Shown here: one piece after another, positions 1-7,536 of the stretch
Layout: each line of letters starts with the position of its first letter
Numbering within the stretch: position 1 is the first letter of the stretch
Source: Saccharicrinis aurantiacus
GTDB taxonomy: Bacteria; Bacteroidota; Bacteroidia; Bacteroidales; Marinilabiliaceae
Length of the DNA stretch: 64,000 nucleotides
Assembly (NCBI RefSeq): GCF_001660705.2
Contig: NZ_LYBV02000032.1
Span: forward strand, 1 to 64,000
Direction of reading: 5' to 3'
Program-made: the position numbers and the translations under genes
Notes under the pieces: model-generated
Seen by the model: the letters and a program-made list of their open reading frames with translations, nothing else
Told to the model about the DNA's origin: nothing
The model's database searches: none

Positions 1-469
1 AGTACATAGGGTAAGTTTTTTGAGGCAAGAGTACTAAGATAGGAACTAAATAGCGCTTTGTCAATGTTTTAAGTGATGAAAGTTTTTTGAATTATTTTAA
101 ACAACAGAGAAAACACTTTAGTCGCCATAGTGAATAGCACAATATAACCTGTGCTAAAAGTGAAATTGAATACCTCTTCCTAGATATAATGTTACTCTAT
201 TAATTAGACGGCATGTATCTAACAATAGTGCTAAGCACCGACGAAAGCGGAAAAGTAAGTTTCATTAAAAAAAGCATTCAATATTATACTCTATATAATA
301 ACAACACCCTAAATACGGCTAAATAACCATTCATCGTGTCCCTTTTATCGCTTGTCTAGTTTTTTATTATACACAAATGCACCTATGAGTAGTGATAGTT
401 TAGTAAAATCATATCATATATTACACAAACACGCTTACTTTTGAAAAAACACAACTAAATAAAACTACA
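1..469. other. Non-coding AT-rich left edge
   Basis: No ORF here looks like a gene. A 7-bp inverted repeat (TAGCACA 135-141, TGTGCTA 150-156, 8-nt loop) is visible but has no T tract, so I do not call it a terminator. The right end holds the -7 promoter motif of the next gene. The stretch may include the 3' flank or leader of something outside the window. Confidence 0.5.
436..443 (+). promoter_or_regulatory. -7 promoter element of the DUF4038 gene
   Basis: TACTTTTG matches the Bacteroidota -7 consensus TAnnTTTG and lies 26 bp before the ATG at 470. No clear TTG/TTTG -33 element sits 19-21 bp upstream, so this is only half of a promoter. Confidence 0.45.
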
Positions 470-2071
470 ATGAAAAAGTACCTGCACACAATTACACTAC
501 TACTTGTTATAGTAATATGCACTAACCTAAATGCTATAAAAAAAGAAAAACATAAAGCTTCGGCATTTAATATTAACAAATGGGAAGTAATTGATATTGC
601 ATTTAAATCAGGCGAAAGCCAAACACCATTTGAAACAGAATTTTCAGCAATTTTTACAGCTCCTGATGGCAGCAAACAAAATATCCCTGGGTTTTACAAT
701 GGCAACAACACCTATGTTATTCGTTTTTCTGGTAAACAAAGTGGACTTTACACCTACAAAACCACCTCATCGCATGCTAAACTCAATAACAAAAAAGGTA
801 AACTATTAATTTCAGAGCAAGCCCACAAAAACCACCATGGCGGCATTATTACTCATCCTGATAAGCCACAACATTTCTTTTACGAAGATGGCACACCCTA
901 TTTTTTAATGGGATTTGAAATGGATTGGCTCTTTGCCCTCGATTATGGCAAGCCTAAATTAGATACTGCCCAAGTTTTTATTAAGCGCGTAGCTCAAAAT
1001 GGCTTTAACCACCTGGTAACAAATTTATTTGCTTACGATATAAAGTGGGAGCGCGACGCTAAAATAAAACCCGAACACGATTTTGGAAGTCCTGATTTCT
1101 TCCCCTTTGCCGGAAACAACACCAACCCCGACTTCAGCACACTCAATATAGATTTCTTCAATCACTTTGATAAAGTGGTTGAGCTTTTAGACGACAATGA
1201 AATTGTGGCCCACTTAATGATTTACGTTTGGAACAAAAAAGTAAACTGGCCTGCCATGAACACGCCTGAAGACGATCGCTTTTTCGATTATGTAATAAAA
1301 CGCTACCAAGCATTCCCCAATGTAGTTTGGGATATTTCAAAGGAAGCATTAGCCTACGGAAGATGCACGCCCGAATATGTAAGCGAACGCATAGAGCGCG
1401 CCCGAAATTTAGATGCCTTCAAGCGTTTACTCACCGTTCACAGCTATCGATTCTGCAAAGACAATCCCGACTTGGTTGATTTTATGGCCACCCAAAACTG
1501 GCAAACCGAATTATATCAATTTACCCAACGCGAAACGCAAAAGCACCCCAACAAACCCATGTTTAATATCGAACACGGCGGATACGAACGCGGCCCTTAC
1601 CATGTTTTTGCCGGCAACTACGATTCTCCAGAATCGTGCCTGCACCGCAACTACATTTGTGCCTTTGGCGGAGCCTACTCAACCTATTATTGGCAAGGAT
1701 GCTCGTGGAGTATTATAGTTACCAACACCGATGCACTGCCCGCTCACGAACAACCAATGATGCACTACTACAAGCACTTTACACAGTTATTTCAAAAATA
1801 TCCTTTTCACACATTTACCCCCACAAACAAAGCGCAAAGTGGCTTTTGCCTCACCAATAACAATGGCACCTACCTCTACCTTTGCCCCTCGGCCAACAGC
1901 AGCTTAACCATTAAACTGCCTAAAACCGACAAAAAAATTACAACACAATGGTTTAATCCCTTAACAGGCGAATACACCGCTCCCGTACAAATAAAATGGG
2001 AAAGTTACAGATGGTGTTATGTTCCGAAAACCGGACAAGATTGGATTCTGATTGCTGAAGTAGAGCAATAA
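470..2071 (+). CDS. Secreted DUF5060/DUF4038 glycoside-hydrolase-like protein
   Basis: 533 aa. The first 22 residues form a Sec signal peptide. A beta-sandwich DUF5060-type domain (about 35-115, with the GLYTYKTTS signature) is followed by a DUF4038 TIM-barrel (about 130-430) and a short C-terminal beta domain of the putative collagen-binding type (about 450-533). The barrel contains WDISKEA and IEHGGYERG, plausible positions for acidic catalytic residues of this clan, which is related to apiosidase-like GH140 enzymes. Export to the periplasm or surface and action on plant or algal polysaccharide are inferred from the family; the substrate cannot be read from the sequence. It stands alone, not in a SusCD locus. 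The ATG at 470 directly precedes the signal peptide. Confidence 0.8.
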   Translation: MKKYLHTITLLLVIVICTNLNAIKKEKHKASAFNINKWEVIDIAFKSGESQTPFETEFSAIFTAPDGSKQNIPGFYNGNNTYVIRFSGKQSGLYTYKTTSSHAKLNNKKGKLLISEQAHKNHHGGIITHPDKPQHFFYEDGTPYFLMGFEMDWLFALDYGKPKLDTAQVFIKRVAQNGFNHLVTNLFAYDIKWERDAKIKPEHDFGSPDFFPFAGNNTNPDFSTLNIDFFNHFDKVVELLDDNEIVAHLMIYVWNKKVNWPAMNTPEDDRFFDYVIKRYQAFPNVVWDISKEALAYGRCTPEYVSERIERARNLDAFKRLLTVHSYRFCKDNPDLVDFMATQNWQTELYQFTQRETQKHPNKPMFNIEHGGYERGPYHVFAGNYDSPESCLHRNYICAFGGAYSTYYWQGCSWSIIVTNTDALPAHEQPMMHYYKHFTQLFQKYPFHTFTPTNKAQSGFCLTNNNGTYLYLCPSANSSLTIKLPKTDKKITTQWFNPLTGEYTAPVQIKWESYRWCYVPKTGQDWILIAEVEQ

Positions 2072-2083
2072 TATATATAACCG

Positions 2084-2152
2084 GAGTTCGATATAAAATT
2101 ACATGCTCACATCGCATATTAAAGTGTGAGCAGTTTAATTTTAATCGAACTC
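2084..2152. repeat. Long interrupted palindrome (28-nt arms)
   Basis: Left arm 2084-2111 and right arm 2125-2152 flank a 13-nt loop. The outer 9 bp (GAGTTCGAT / ATCGAACTC) and inner 7 bp (GCTCACA / TGTGAGC) pair perfectly; the AT-rich middle pairs with a one-base shift. It begins 12 bp after the stop of the DUF4038 gene and could fold into a stable RNA hairpin, but no T tract follows, so it is not a classic intrinsic terminator. It could be a processed 3' end, a protein site or the relic of a mobile element. Confidence 0.75.
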
Positions 2153-2161
2153 AGTTTAATA

Positions 2162-2248
2162 GGGCGTGCCCCAAGGGTCAGGCTATCCGCTATATCTTTG
2201 TTTCGCCATAATGGGCTCACAAAGGATGTCGCTCCTATCCTTCACGCC
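2162..2248. repeat. REP-like inverted-repeat element
   Basis: 87-bp unit bounded by GGCGTG (2163-2168) and CACGCC (2243-2248), with an inner stem CTTTGT (2196-2201) / ACAAAG (2219-2224) and two TATCC words. From memory, elements of this form (GGGCGT..., a GGGCT-TCCGC word, a variable inner stem, then GGAT...ATCC and ...ACGCC) recur in intergenic DNA of many Bacteroidota. No transposase is nearby. It is probably a non-autonomous repeat; its function is unknown. Confidence 0.55.
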
Positions 2249-2416
2249 AAGAACCGACAGCAAAAAGTAAAACCAACACCTTTTCACCTCATCATTCCAA
2301 AATCATCTTAATGCCCGTATCTAAAATACCGCATTGATATTGCTTTACACTTCGCGATTACAACATTGTGGCAACACAACTTGAAATGGATGATAAAAAG
2401 TCATTTCATTTTTTAA

Positions 2417-2643
2417 ATAGCCTTACGGTTTTGGCACAAGACCGTTTTACTTTTAAAATAGCCCTGCGGCTTTAACGCAAGAATGTTTTATTTTTAAAAT
2501 AGTCCTGCAGTTTTGACGCAAGACTGTTTTATTTTCAAAATAGCCCTGCGGTTATGGCGCAAGACTGTTTTACTTTCTAAATAGCCCTGCGGTTTTGGCG
2601 CAAGGCTGTTTTACTTTTAAAATGACTCTGGGGTTTTGGCGCA
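2417..2643. repeat. 41-bp tandem repeat, about 5.5 degenerate units
   Basis: Units start at 2417, 2458, 2499, 2540, 2581 and 2622, exactly 41 bp apart; the last is partial. Each holds a core near TGCGGTTTTGGCGCA followed by AAGACTGTTTTA. The core is itself an imperfect dyad (TGCG/CGCA), intact in the units at 2458, 2540 and 2581 although the loop bases vary. 41 is not a multiple of three and stops interrupt every frame, so it is non-coding. It ends just after the pgm stop codon on the opposite strand. Confidence 0.9.
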
Positions 2644-2655
2644 GATATTAAAATA

Positions 2656-4164
2656 CTAAAACTGTTTTAAGTTTAGCAATTCATAATCCTTTAAAATCAA
2701 CTCAAGCTTAGCGGCAATATTTGCAACACCGCCTTCAATATCCGATTCAATATTAATAGGAATCACCGGATCGTGTAAAGATAAGCGCAACAGAAACCAT
2801 CCTTTTTCATCATCGCCCGTACATTTCACACGAATGCCCTCAAAGTTATCGGCAACCATTTCCCAGCTAGGCAAAAGCTTGCTTTCTAATTCGGCAATTA
2901 CTTTCTGACCGTATGCTGCAAATTCCTCAGTATTTATAGTAACTCTAATTTCTTTACCTTCTTTTGGCTGAGGCAAATCAGCAATTAATTGCGATAAACC
3001 TTTACCCTCTACTCTTAAATCGGCCAACTTCACTAATAGTTTGGCCACCAAAAAGGCACCATCATCTAAAAAGAAATTCTCCTTTAAAGCCGCATGGCCA
3101 CTTGTTTCAATGGCCAACCAACTCTCTTGGCCCGCATCGTTTAAACGAATAGACTCGTTAATCACATTTTTATACCCACGCTTAAACCTGTGGTGCTGTC
3201 CTTTTAACTTATCATTAATAAACCAAGCCAAACCATCCGAAGTAATCGAATCTGTAACAATGGTTGATCCCGGGTGCTCATCCAATATCACTGCCGATAT
3301 TAAAGCAATTAATTTATTTCTATTAATAGGTTCACCATCCTCATCAACAATGGCAGAACGATCCACATCTGTATCAAAAATAATTCCCAAGTCGGCCTTT
3401 TCCTTTTTAACTGCGTCGCAAATAGATTGCATTGCTTCGGCATCCTCAGGATTTGGAACATGGTTAGGGAAATTACCATCCGGATCTAAAAACTGACTTC
3501 CGGCAACATCAGCCCCCAAAGGCTTTAATACTTTATCGGCAAAAAAGCCACCAGCTCCGTTACCCGCATCCACAATAATTTTCAAACCTTTTAAAGGCTC
3601 TAGTTTATCAACACCTTCGGCAACATTACTTCTAATTGACTCCACAAGTCCATCGGCATAAATAGAAATGTAATCGAGTGTATCAACAACTGCGGCAGTA
3701 GATGAAGATTCAAAACTATCGGCCTCAGCTAAATTTAAAATTTCGGTAATATCGGCTTTATTTAAACCACCTTCGCCAGTAAAAAACTTTAAACCATTGC
3801 GGTTAAATGGCAAGTGACTGGCCGTAAGCATTACCCCAGCATCAATTGAATAAGCTTTATCAACGGTAGTCATAAACATGGCAGGTGTAGAAGCAATACC
3901 ACAATCATAAACCTTTGCCCCTACAGATGTTAAGCCACTAATAAATGCGGCGCTTAAGCTTTCGCCCGTTAAACGCGAATCGCGCCCAACAGCAACAGTA
4001 ATATCAGTAATGGTTTGATTTTGTTTAACCCACTGTGCAAACGCTTTTCCTAACTGAGTGGCCACCTCAACTGTAAGGTTTACCTTTTCTCCGGCAACGC
4101 CATCCATGGCTACCCCTCTAATATCGGAACCGTTCTGAAGTTTCTTCCAATTCACTTGATTCAT
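2656..4164 (-). CDS. Phosphoglucomutase/phosphomannomutase family protein
   Basis: 502 aa from the ATG at 4164; an in-frame start 28 codons upstream would add an untypical leader lying over the promoter. Alpha-D-phosphohexomutase family, interconverting hexose 1- and 6-phosphates for glycan precursors. Visible: GRDSR at 60-64, the catalytic serine loop TASHLPFNRNG (Ser116; TASHLP instead of the common TASHNP), the Mg-binding DTDVDR (Asp264, 266, 268), and a sugar-binding ETSGHAALKENFF segment. The TASHLP variant fits the branch that includes a plant plastid phosphoglucomutase-like protein, so glucose versus mannose specificity is not decided. Transcribed alone. Confidence 0.88.
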   Translation of the reverse strand: MNQVNWKKLQNGSDIRGVAMDGVAGEKVNLTVEVATQLGKAFAQWVKQNQTITDITVAVGRDSRLTGESLSAAFISGLTSVGAKVYDCGIASTPAMFMTTVDKAYSIDAGVMLTASHLPFNRNGLKFFTGEGGLNKADITEILNLAEADSFESSSTAAVVDTLDYISIYADGLVESIRSNVAEGVDKLEPLKGLKIIVDAGNGAGGFFADKVLKPLGADVAGSQFLDPDGNFPNHVPNPEDAEAMQSICDAVKKEKADLGIIFDTDVDRSAIVDEDGEPINRNKLIALISAVILDEHPGSTIVTDSITSDGLAWFINDKLKGQHHRFKRGYKNVINESIRLNDAGQESWLAIETSGHAALKENFFLDDGAFLVAKLLVKLADLRVEGKGLSQLIADLPQPKEGKEIRVTINTEEFAAYGQKVIAELESKLLPSWEMVADNFEGIRVKCTGDDEKGWFLLRLSLHDPVIPINIESDIEGGVANIAAKLELILKDYELLNLKQF

Positions 4165-4185
4165 GCTTGTATTTTTTAGTTTGTG

Positions 4186-4193
4186 CAAAAGTA
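4186..4193 (-). promoter_or_regulatory. -7 promoter element of the phosphohexomutase gene
   Basis: On the minus strand this reads TACTTTTG, a match to TAnnTTTG, 21 bp before the ATG at 4164. It supports 4164 as the start, because the longer ORF would overlap the promoter. Confidence 0.5.
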
Positions 4194-4326
4194 CATATAG
4201 TTTGTTAGTATTTGGCCAGTAGCCTGAACGACATCTTAGCCCAACCAAAAATTATTTCATTTTTTTTCATCTAATAAGCCCCTCCAAACCTGTATTATAC
4301 ACATTTATGTTACTATATGCATTTTT

Positions 4327-4366
4327 TGTAAGCTCTTGTTTCACAACACAATCCCCTATACTTTTG
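4327..4366 (+). promoter_or_regulatory. HxlR-type operator overlapping the VOC gene promoter
   Basis: 4327-4351 is a 25-bp block repeated with a single difference at 5752-5776. It starts TGTAAGCTCTTGTTT and contains the imperfect dyad TGTAA-N9-TCACA. A TTG (4336-4338) lies 20 bp before the -7 element TACTTTTG (4359-4366), giving a standard Bacteroidota promoter whose -33 element is inside the dyad. A protein bound there would block transcription. Two HxlR regulators are encoded next door, the obvious candidate binders. Confidence 0.7.
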
Positions 4367-4390
4367 TTATAAATTAATAACACAACGAAA

Positions 4391-4987
4391 ATGTATAAAG
4401 GATTATTTGCAATTGTTATTGCACTACTGATTTCAACGCAAGGTTATTCACAAAAAACAGCTATTATGAATGAGAATAATGGAAATGCCAAAACCTACCC
4501 AAAAACATTCTCGCATATCGGAATTACGGTTCCTGATTTAGACGAGGCAGTTAAATTCTACACCGAAGTAATGGGTTTTTATGTAATTATGGAACCTACC
4601 GAGGTTATTGAAGAAAATGAAACAGCCATAGGTCAAATGTGTATTGATGTATTTGGCGAAGGATGGGGAACTTTTAGAATTGCACACTTATCAACAGGTG
4701 ATAAAATTGGTTTTGAGCTTTTTGAGTTTAAAGAAAGTAAAGAGTTAAAACCTACTTTTGAACCTTTCAGAACGGGTTTATTTCACTTTTCAGTTCAAGA
4801 TCCGGATGTAGAAGGATTGGTTGAGAAGATTGTGGCTGCCGGAGGAAAACAACGTATGCCTATTCGCGAATATTATCCGGGCGAAAAGCCATTTAGAATG
4901 TGCTACGTAGAAGATCCGTTCGGTACGGTATTCGAAATTTACTCTCATTCATACGAATTACACTACTCACCAGGCGCATACAAGTGA
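4391..4987 (+). CDS. Secreted glyoxalase/VOC-fold protein
   Basis: 198 aa with a Sec signal peptide (cleavage near residue 20, GYSQ). Residues 38-190 form one vicinal-oxygen-chelate domain: it opens FSHIGITVPDLDEAVKFY and has a second half with GLFHFSVQDPD and a closing DPFGTVFEIYSHS. His40, His132 and Glu183 (approximate numbering) are plausible metal ligands. VOC proteins isomerise, cleave or bind small oxidised or electrophilic molecules; the substrate is unknown, and periplasmic location is unusual. Its operator is shared with the YhdH gene and its 3' end overlaps the HxlR gene by 25 bp, so the genes probably form one regulon. Confidence 0.82.
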   Translation: MYKGLFAIVIALLISTQGYSQKTAIMNENNGNAKTYPKTFSHIGITVPDLDEAVKFYTEVMGFYVIMEPTEVIEENETAIGQMCIDVFGEGWGTFRIAHLSTGDKIGFELFEFKESKELKPTFEPFRTGLFHFSVQDPDVEGLVEKIVAAGGKQRMPIREYYPGEKPFRMCYVEDPFGTVFEIYSHSYELHYSPGAYK

Positions 4988-5322
4988 TGATCGGCTGCAA
5001 AATCTTGTCCCCATGTATTCAATTGCAATATGATGGGGACTAATGATTTTCCGGCATCGGTTAATTCGTATTCTACCTTTGGTGGTGTAACCGGATGAAT
5101 AGTCCGCTTTACTAAAGCATCCTTCTCGAGCCCACGAATGGCGTATGTAAACATCCGATTAGAAATATCAGTGATGCTTTTCTGCAATTCTCCCGAACGC
5201 ATAGCGCCATCCTTAAGGTGATAAATAATTAAACTCTTATACTTATCGCCAATAAGGTGCAAGGTAAAAGCCAAAGAACAATTAAATTCCTTGTCGTTAT
5301 ATTGTATTTTATCTTTACTCAT
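4963..5322 (-). CDS. HxlR-family transcriptional regulator (1)
   Basis: 119 aa from the ATG at 5322; a TTG three codons upstream is the only longer start. Winged helix-turn-helix of the HxlR/MarR-like class: the CSLAFTLHLIGDKYK opening, SDRM-like DISNRMFTYAIRGLEKDALV recognition region, and wing VTPPKVEYELTDAG. Cys15 sits where HypR/YodB-type members carry their redox-sensing cysteine. Second gene of a probable two-gene minus-strand operon, 39 bp after the paralogue; its 3' end overlaps the VOC gene. Likely a repressor of the neighbouring VOC and YhdH genes; the inducer is unknown. Confidence 0.88.
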   Translation of the reverse strand: MSKDKIQYNDKEFNCSLAFTLHLIGDKYKSLIIYHLKDGAMRSGELQKSITDISNRMFTYAIRGLEKDALVKRTIHPVTPPKVEYELTDAGKSLVPIILQLNTWGQDFAADHHLYAPGE

Positions 5323-5361
5323 AGCTGCCAAATATAATTATTTTCACTACTTTTTTTTCCA

Positions 5362-5685
5362 TTACTCTGCTGCTTCAATAAGTTTTTCAAACATAATGCC
5401 TCCTCTGAACATGCTCTTTAGTGTTGGGTGAATTTCTTTACCCATATCGCTTAAACTGTACACTACCTTTGGTGGCACTTGCGGAAATACGGTTCTAATA
5501 ATTAAACCATCTTCTTCCAATTCCTTAAGCTGCTTGGTAAGCATACGCTCACTAATATCGGTTAATAACTTAACCAACTCGCCATAACGTTTATCACCTT
5601 GGAATAGATGTAAAATAATAGTTGCTTTTCGTTTTCCCTTTATCACATTAATAAAGGTATCTATGGGACAATAACTTTTTTCCAT
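5362..5685 (-). CDS. HxlR-family transcriptional regulator (2)
   Basis: 107 aa, ATG at 5685. HxlR domain with Cys6 at the start of helix 1 (YCPIDTFINVIKGKRK), DISERMLTKQLKELEEDGLI recognition region and the wing VPPKVVYSLSDMG. A clear paralogue of the protein encoded just downstream. Transcribed divergently from the YhdH-type oxidoreductase with a 143-bp spacer that holds the 25-bp operator. The N-terminal Cys and this arrangement resemble thiol-sensing HxlR repressors that control reductases and glyoxalases in other bacteria; the role here is inferred. Confidence 0.88.
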   Translation of the reverse strand: MEKSYCPIDTFINVIKGKRKATIILHLFQGDKRYGELVKLLTDISERMLTKQLKELEEDGLIIRTVFPQVPPKVVYSLSDMGKEIHPTLKSMFRGGIMFEKLIEAAE

Positions 5686-5751
5686 TTTTTTCTATTCTCA
5701 AAACATGCATCAACTCTAAATTCGGAACAAAATGTTCGTATGCGCACCTAA

Positions 5752-5791
5752 TGTAAGCTCTTGTTTTACAACACAAATAGCTCGACCTTTG
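5752..5791 (+). promoter_or_regulatory. HxlR-type operator overlapping the YhdH gene promoter
   Basis: 5752-5776 matches 4327-4351 at 24 of 25 positions. Here the dyad is perfect: TGTAA-N9-TTACA. TTG at 5761-5763 lies 20 bp before GACCTTTG (5784-5791), a weak -7 element, the same geometry as at the VOC gene. The site is also upstream of the divergent HxlR gene pair, so autoregulation is possible. Confidence 0.7.
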
Positions 5792-5828
5792 CTCAAAATA
5801 AGAAATTTTATAACGCAATAATAAGGCC

Positions 5829-6824
5829 ATGGAAGCAAATACAACATTTAAAGCGCTAAGAATAGAAGAAAACGACGCTACTTTTAGTTCAAGCATAAAA
5901 GACATTTCTTTTTCAGCTTTAGCTGAGGATGAAGTATTAATAAAAGTAAAGTACAGCTCTTTAAACTATAAGGATGCCCTTTCGGCCTCGGGTAATAAGG
6001 GTGTAACACGCAACTTTCCGCATACACCGGGTATTGATGCTGTAGGTACCGTAGCCGAAAGTTCTAATGCTGCCTTTAAAGCAGGCGACTCAGTAATTGT
6101 AACAAGCTACGACTTGGGTATGAATACCGATGGTGGTTTAGCTGAGTTTGTTAAAGTTCCGGCTGCTTGGGTAGTTGCTTTACCTGAGAATTTAAGCATG
6201 CAAGAAGCCATGATTTATGGTACTGCAGGTTTAACTGCCGGCATGTCGGTACAACGATTAATTAAAGAAGTAAAACCTGAAGCTGGTAAAATAGCTGTTT
6301 CTGGAGCTACTGGTGGTGTTGGTGCAGTTAGTGTGGCTATTTTAGCTAAACTAGGTTATACTGTAGTAGCCATTACTGGTAAAGAATCGGAAAAAGATTA
6401 CCTAACACAACTTGGTGCTAGCGAAATAATGCTACGCAGCGATATAGAAGCTTTAGATAAAAAACCATTATTAAAACCTCTTTTCGCTGGTGCGATAGAT
6501 ACCGTTGGTGGAGTTATTTTAGAAAACATTATTAAAACCACTAAACCGCTTGGCGCAGTAACCTGCTGTGGAAATGTGGCTAGCATTAAATTAGACTTAA
6601 CGGTATTTCCGTTTATTTTACGCGGAGTTAGTTTAATTGGTATCGACTCGCAAAACTACCCAATGGATGCACGAACAAAGGTTTGGGAAAATTTAGCAAC
6701 AGCTTGGAAACCTGCCGAACTTAATGCAGCATGTGATGAAATTTCACTGGATGAAGTACAAGCTAAGCTTGATTTGATGCTTAAGGGACAAGTAAAAAGA
6801 AGAACTGTTGTGAAAATAGGATAA
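5829..6824 (+). CDS. YhdH/YhfP-family NADPH-dependent oxidoreductase
   Basis: 331 aa zinc-independent medium-chain dehydrogenase/reductase. N-terminal GroES-like half with SSLNYKDALSASGN and PGIDAVGTV, then a Rossmann domain with SGATGGVGAVSVAILAKLG as dinucleotide site. The family reduces activated double bonds (acryloyl-CoA reductase AcuI, quinone reductases). No structural-zinc cysteine cluster is visible, as expected. Divergent from the HxlR operon and preceded by the shared operator, which suggests induction by an electrophile or quinone. The in vivo substrate is not determined by the sequence. Confidence 0.9.
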   Translation: MEANTTFKALRIEENDATFSSSIKDISFSALAEDEVLIKVKYSSLNYKDALSASGNKGVTRNFPHTPGIDAVGTVAESSNAAFKAGDSVIVTSYDLGMNTDGGLAEFVKVPAAWVVALPENLSMQEAMIYGTAGLTAGMSVQRLIKEVKPEAGKIAVSGATGGVGAVSVAILAKLGYTVVAITGKESEKDYLTQLGASEIMLRSDIEALDKKPLLKPLFAGAIDTVGGVILENIIKTTKPLGAVTCCGNVASIKLDLTVFPFILRGVSLIGIDSQNYPMDARTKVWENLATAWKPAELNAACDEISLDEVQAKLDLMLKGQVKRRTVVKIG

Positions 6825-6870
6825 TTGAACTCAAGTTCATAAAAAACATATTTCAATTCTGTAAGATAAA

Positions 6871-6904
6871 AGTCTCACTGGAAAATTATTCCGTGAGACT
6901 TTTT
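6871..6904. terminator. Bidirectional terminator, YhdH gene / hydrolase gene
   Basis: Stem AGTCTCACTGG (6871-6881) with CCGTGAGACT (6891-6900), AT loop, TTTT after it on the plus strand and a short A run before it. It separates two convergent genes. Confidence 0.8.
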
Positions 6905-6907
6905 CGT

Positions 6908-7435
6908 TTATACCAAAGTTTTTAAAAGTTCTAAACCATCTGGCCAAGCACCATAACCTGCAGCATCGTTAACATGGCCGGCTTCACCAATTTCAACTAT
7001 ACTACTCCCCCATTGTTTGGCAAAAAACAAAGCACGTTCCTTTGCACACCACACATCGTTGGTACTATAAGCCACTATACTTTTAAATGGTAATGCGTTT
7101 AATGGTAAGGGTAAAAAGGTATGTACCCCAAAATCTTCGTGCGGATTTTCGATATCAGGCGGAGCAACTATTAAGGCACCTTTTATTGTTCGTTTGTATT
7201 TAGCTATCCAATGCGCCAAGGTAATGCCACCTAGACTATGCGTTATTAAAATGGTATTGGATAAATCCTCGTGCTGAAGCACCTCTTCTATTCGAGTAAG
7301 CCAGTCCTCAAGAACGGGTTTATCCCAACTATCTTGTTCTATTCTATGGCAATTATCTAGTTTTTGCTCAAAGTAAGTCTGCCAATGCTCAGGGCCAGAG
7401 TTCCCATATCCCGGGAGGGTGAAATATTTTATCAT
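6908..7435 (-). CDS. RBBP9/YdeN-family serine hydrolase
   Basis: 175 aa alpha/beta-hydrolase of the small RBBP9/YdeN type, normal length. The nucleophile elbow THSLGG gives Ser67; likely partners are Asp127 (STNDVWC) and His154 (EAGHVND). The LPGYGNSGPEHWQ start and the GYGAWPDGL end are family hallmarks. Cytoplasmic, no signal peptide. Natural substrate is unknown for the family. Its upstream spacer contains the 21-bp tandem array (7537-7704), so its promoter lies between about 7436 and 7536 or within the array. Confidence 0.88.
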   Translation of the reverse strand: MIKYFTLPGYGNSGPEHWQTYFEQKLDNCHRIEQDSWDKPVLEDWLTRIEEVLQHEDLSNTILITHSLGGITLAHWIAKYKRTIKGALIVAPPDIENPHEDFGVHTFLPLPLNALPFKSIVAYSTNDVWCAKERALFFAKQWGSSIVEIGEAGHVNDAAGYGAWPDGLELLKTLV

Positions 7436-7536
7436 AGTAATTTGCTTTACATTGTCTTAGTTGATAAAATAAAGCAAAATAATTCATTTTTGTTTACTGT
7501 AAATGCCTCCTCTTTAAGTGAAAAAAACATAAAATG

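Larger units (their letters stand above)
2072..2655. other. Repeat-rich convergent intergenic region
   Basis: 584 bp between two convergent genes with no credible coding. It holds three separate structures, listed individually: a long interrupted palindrome (2084-2152), a REP-like inverted-repeat element (2162-2248) and a 41-bp tandem array (2417-2643). It is more GC-rich in patches than other spacers of the window. The 61-aa ORF around 2126-2311 overlaps the first two structures and is rejected. Confidence 0.8.

Noticed and set aside
2126-2311. Small 61-aa ORF
   Set aside because: It overlaps the palindrome and the REP-like element and has no start signal or coding-like composition.
3041-3496. 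151-aa plus-strand ORF opposite the phosphohexomutase
   Set aside because: Shadow frame of a well-conserved gene on the other strand, with no supporting signals.
4165-4248. 28-codon extension of the phosphohexomutase
   Set aside because: It covers the -7 promoter element and is not typical of the family; ATG 4164 is preferred.
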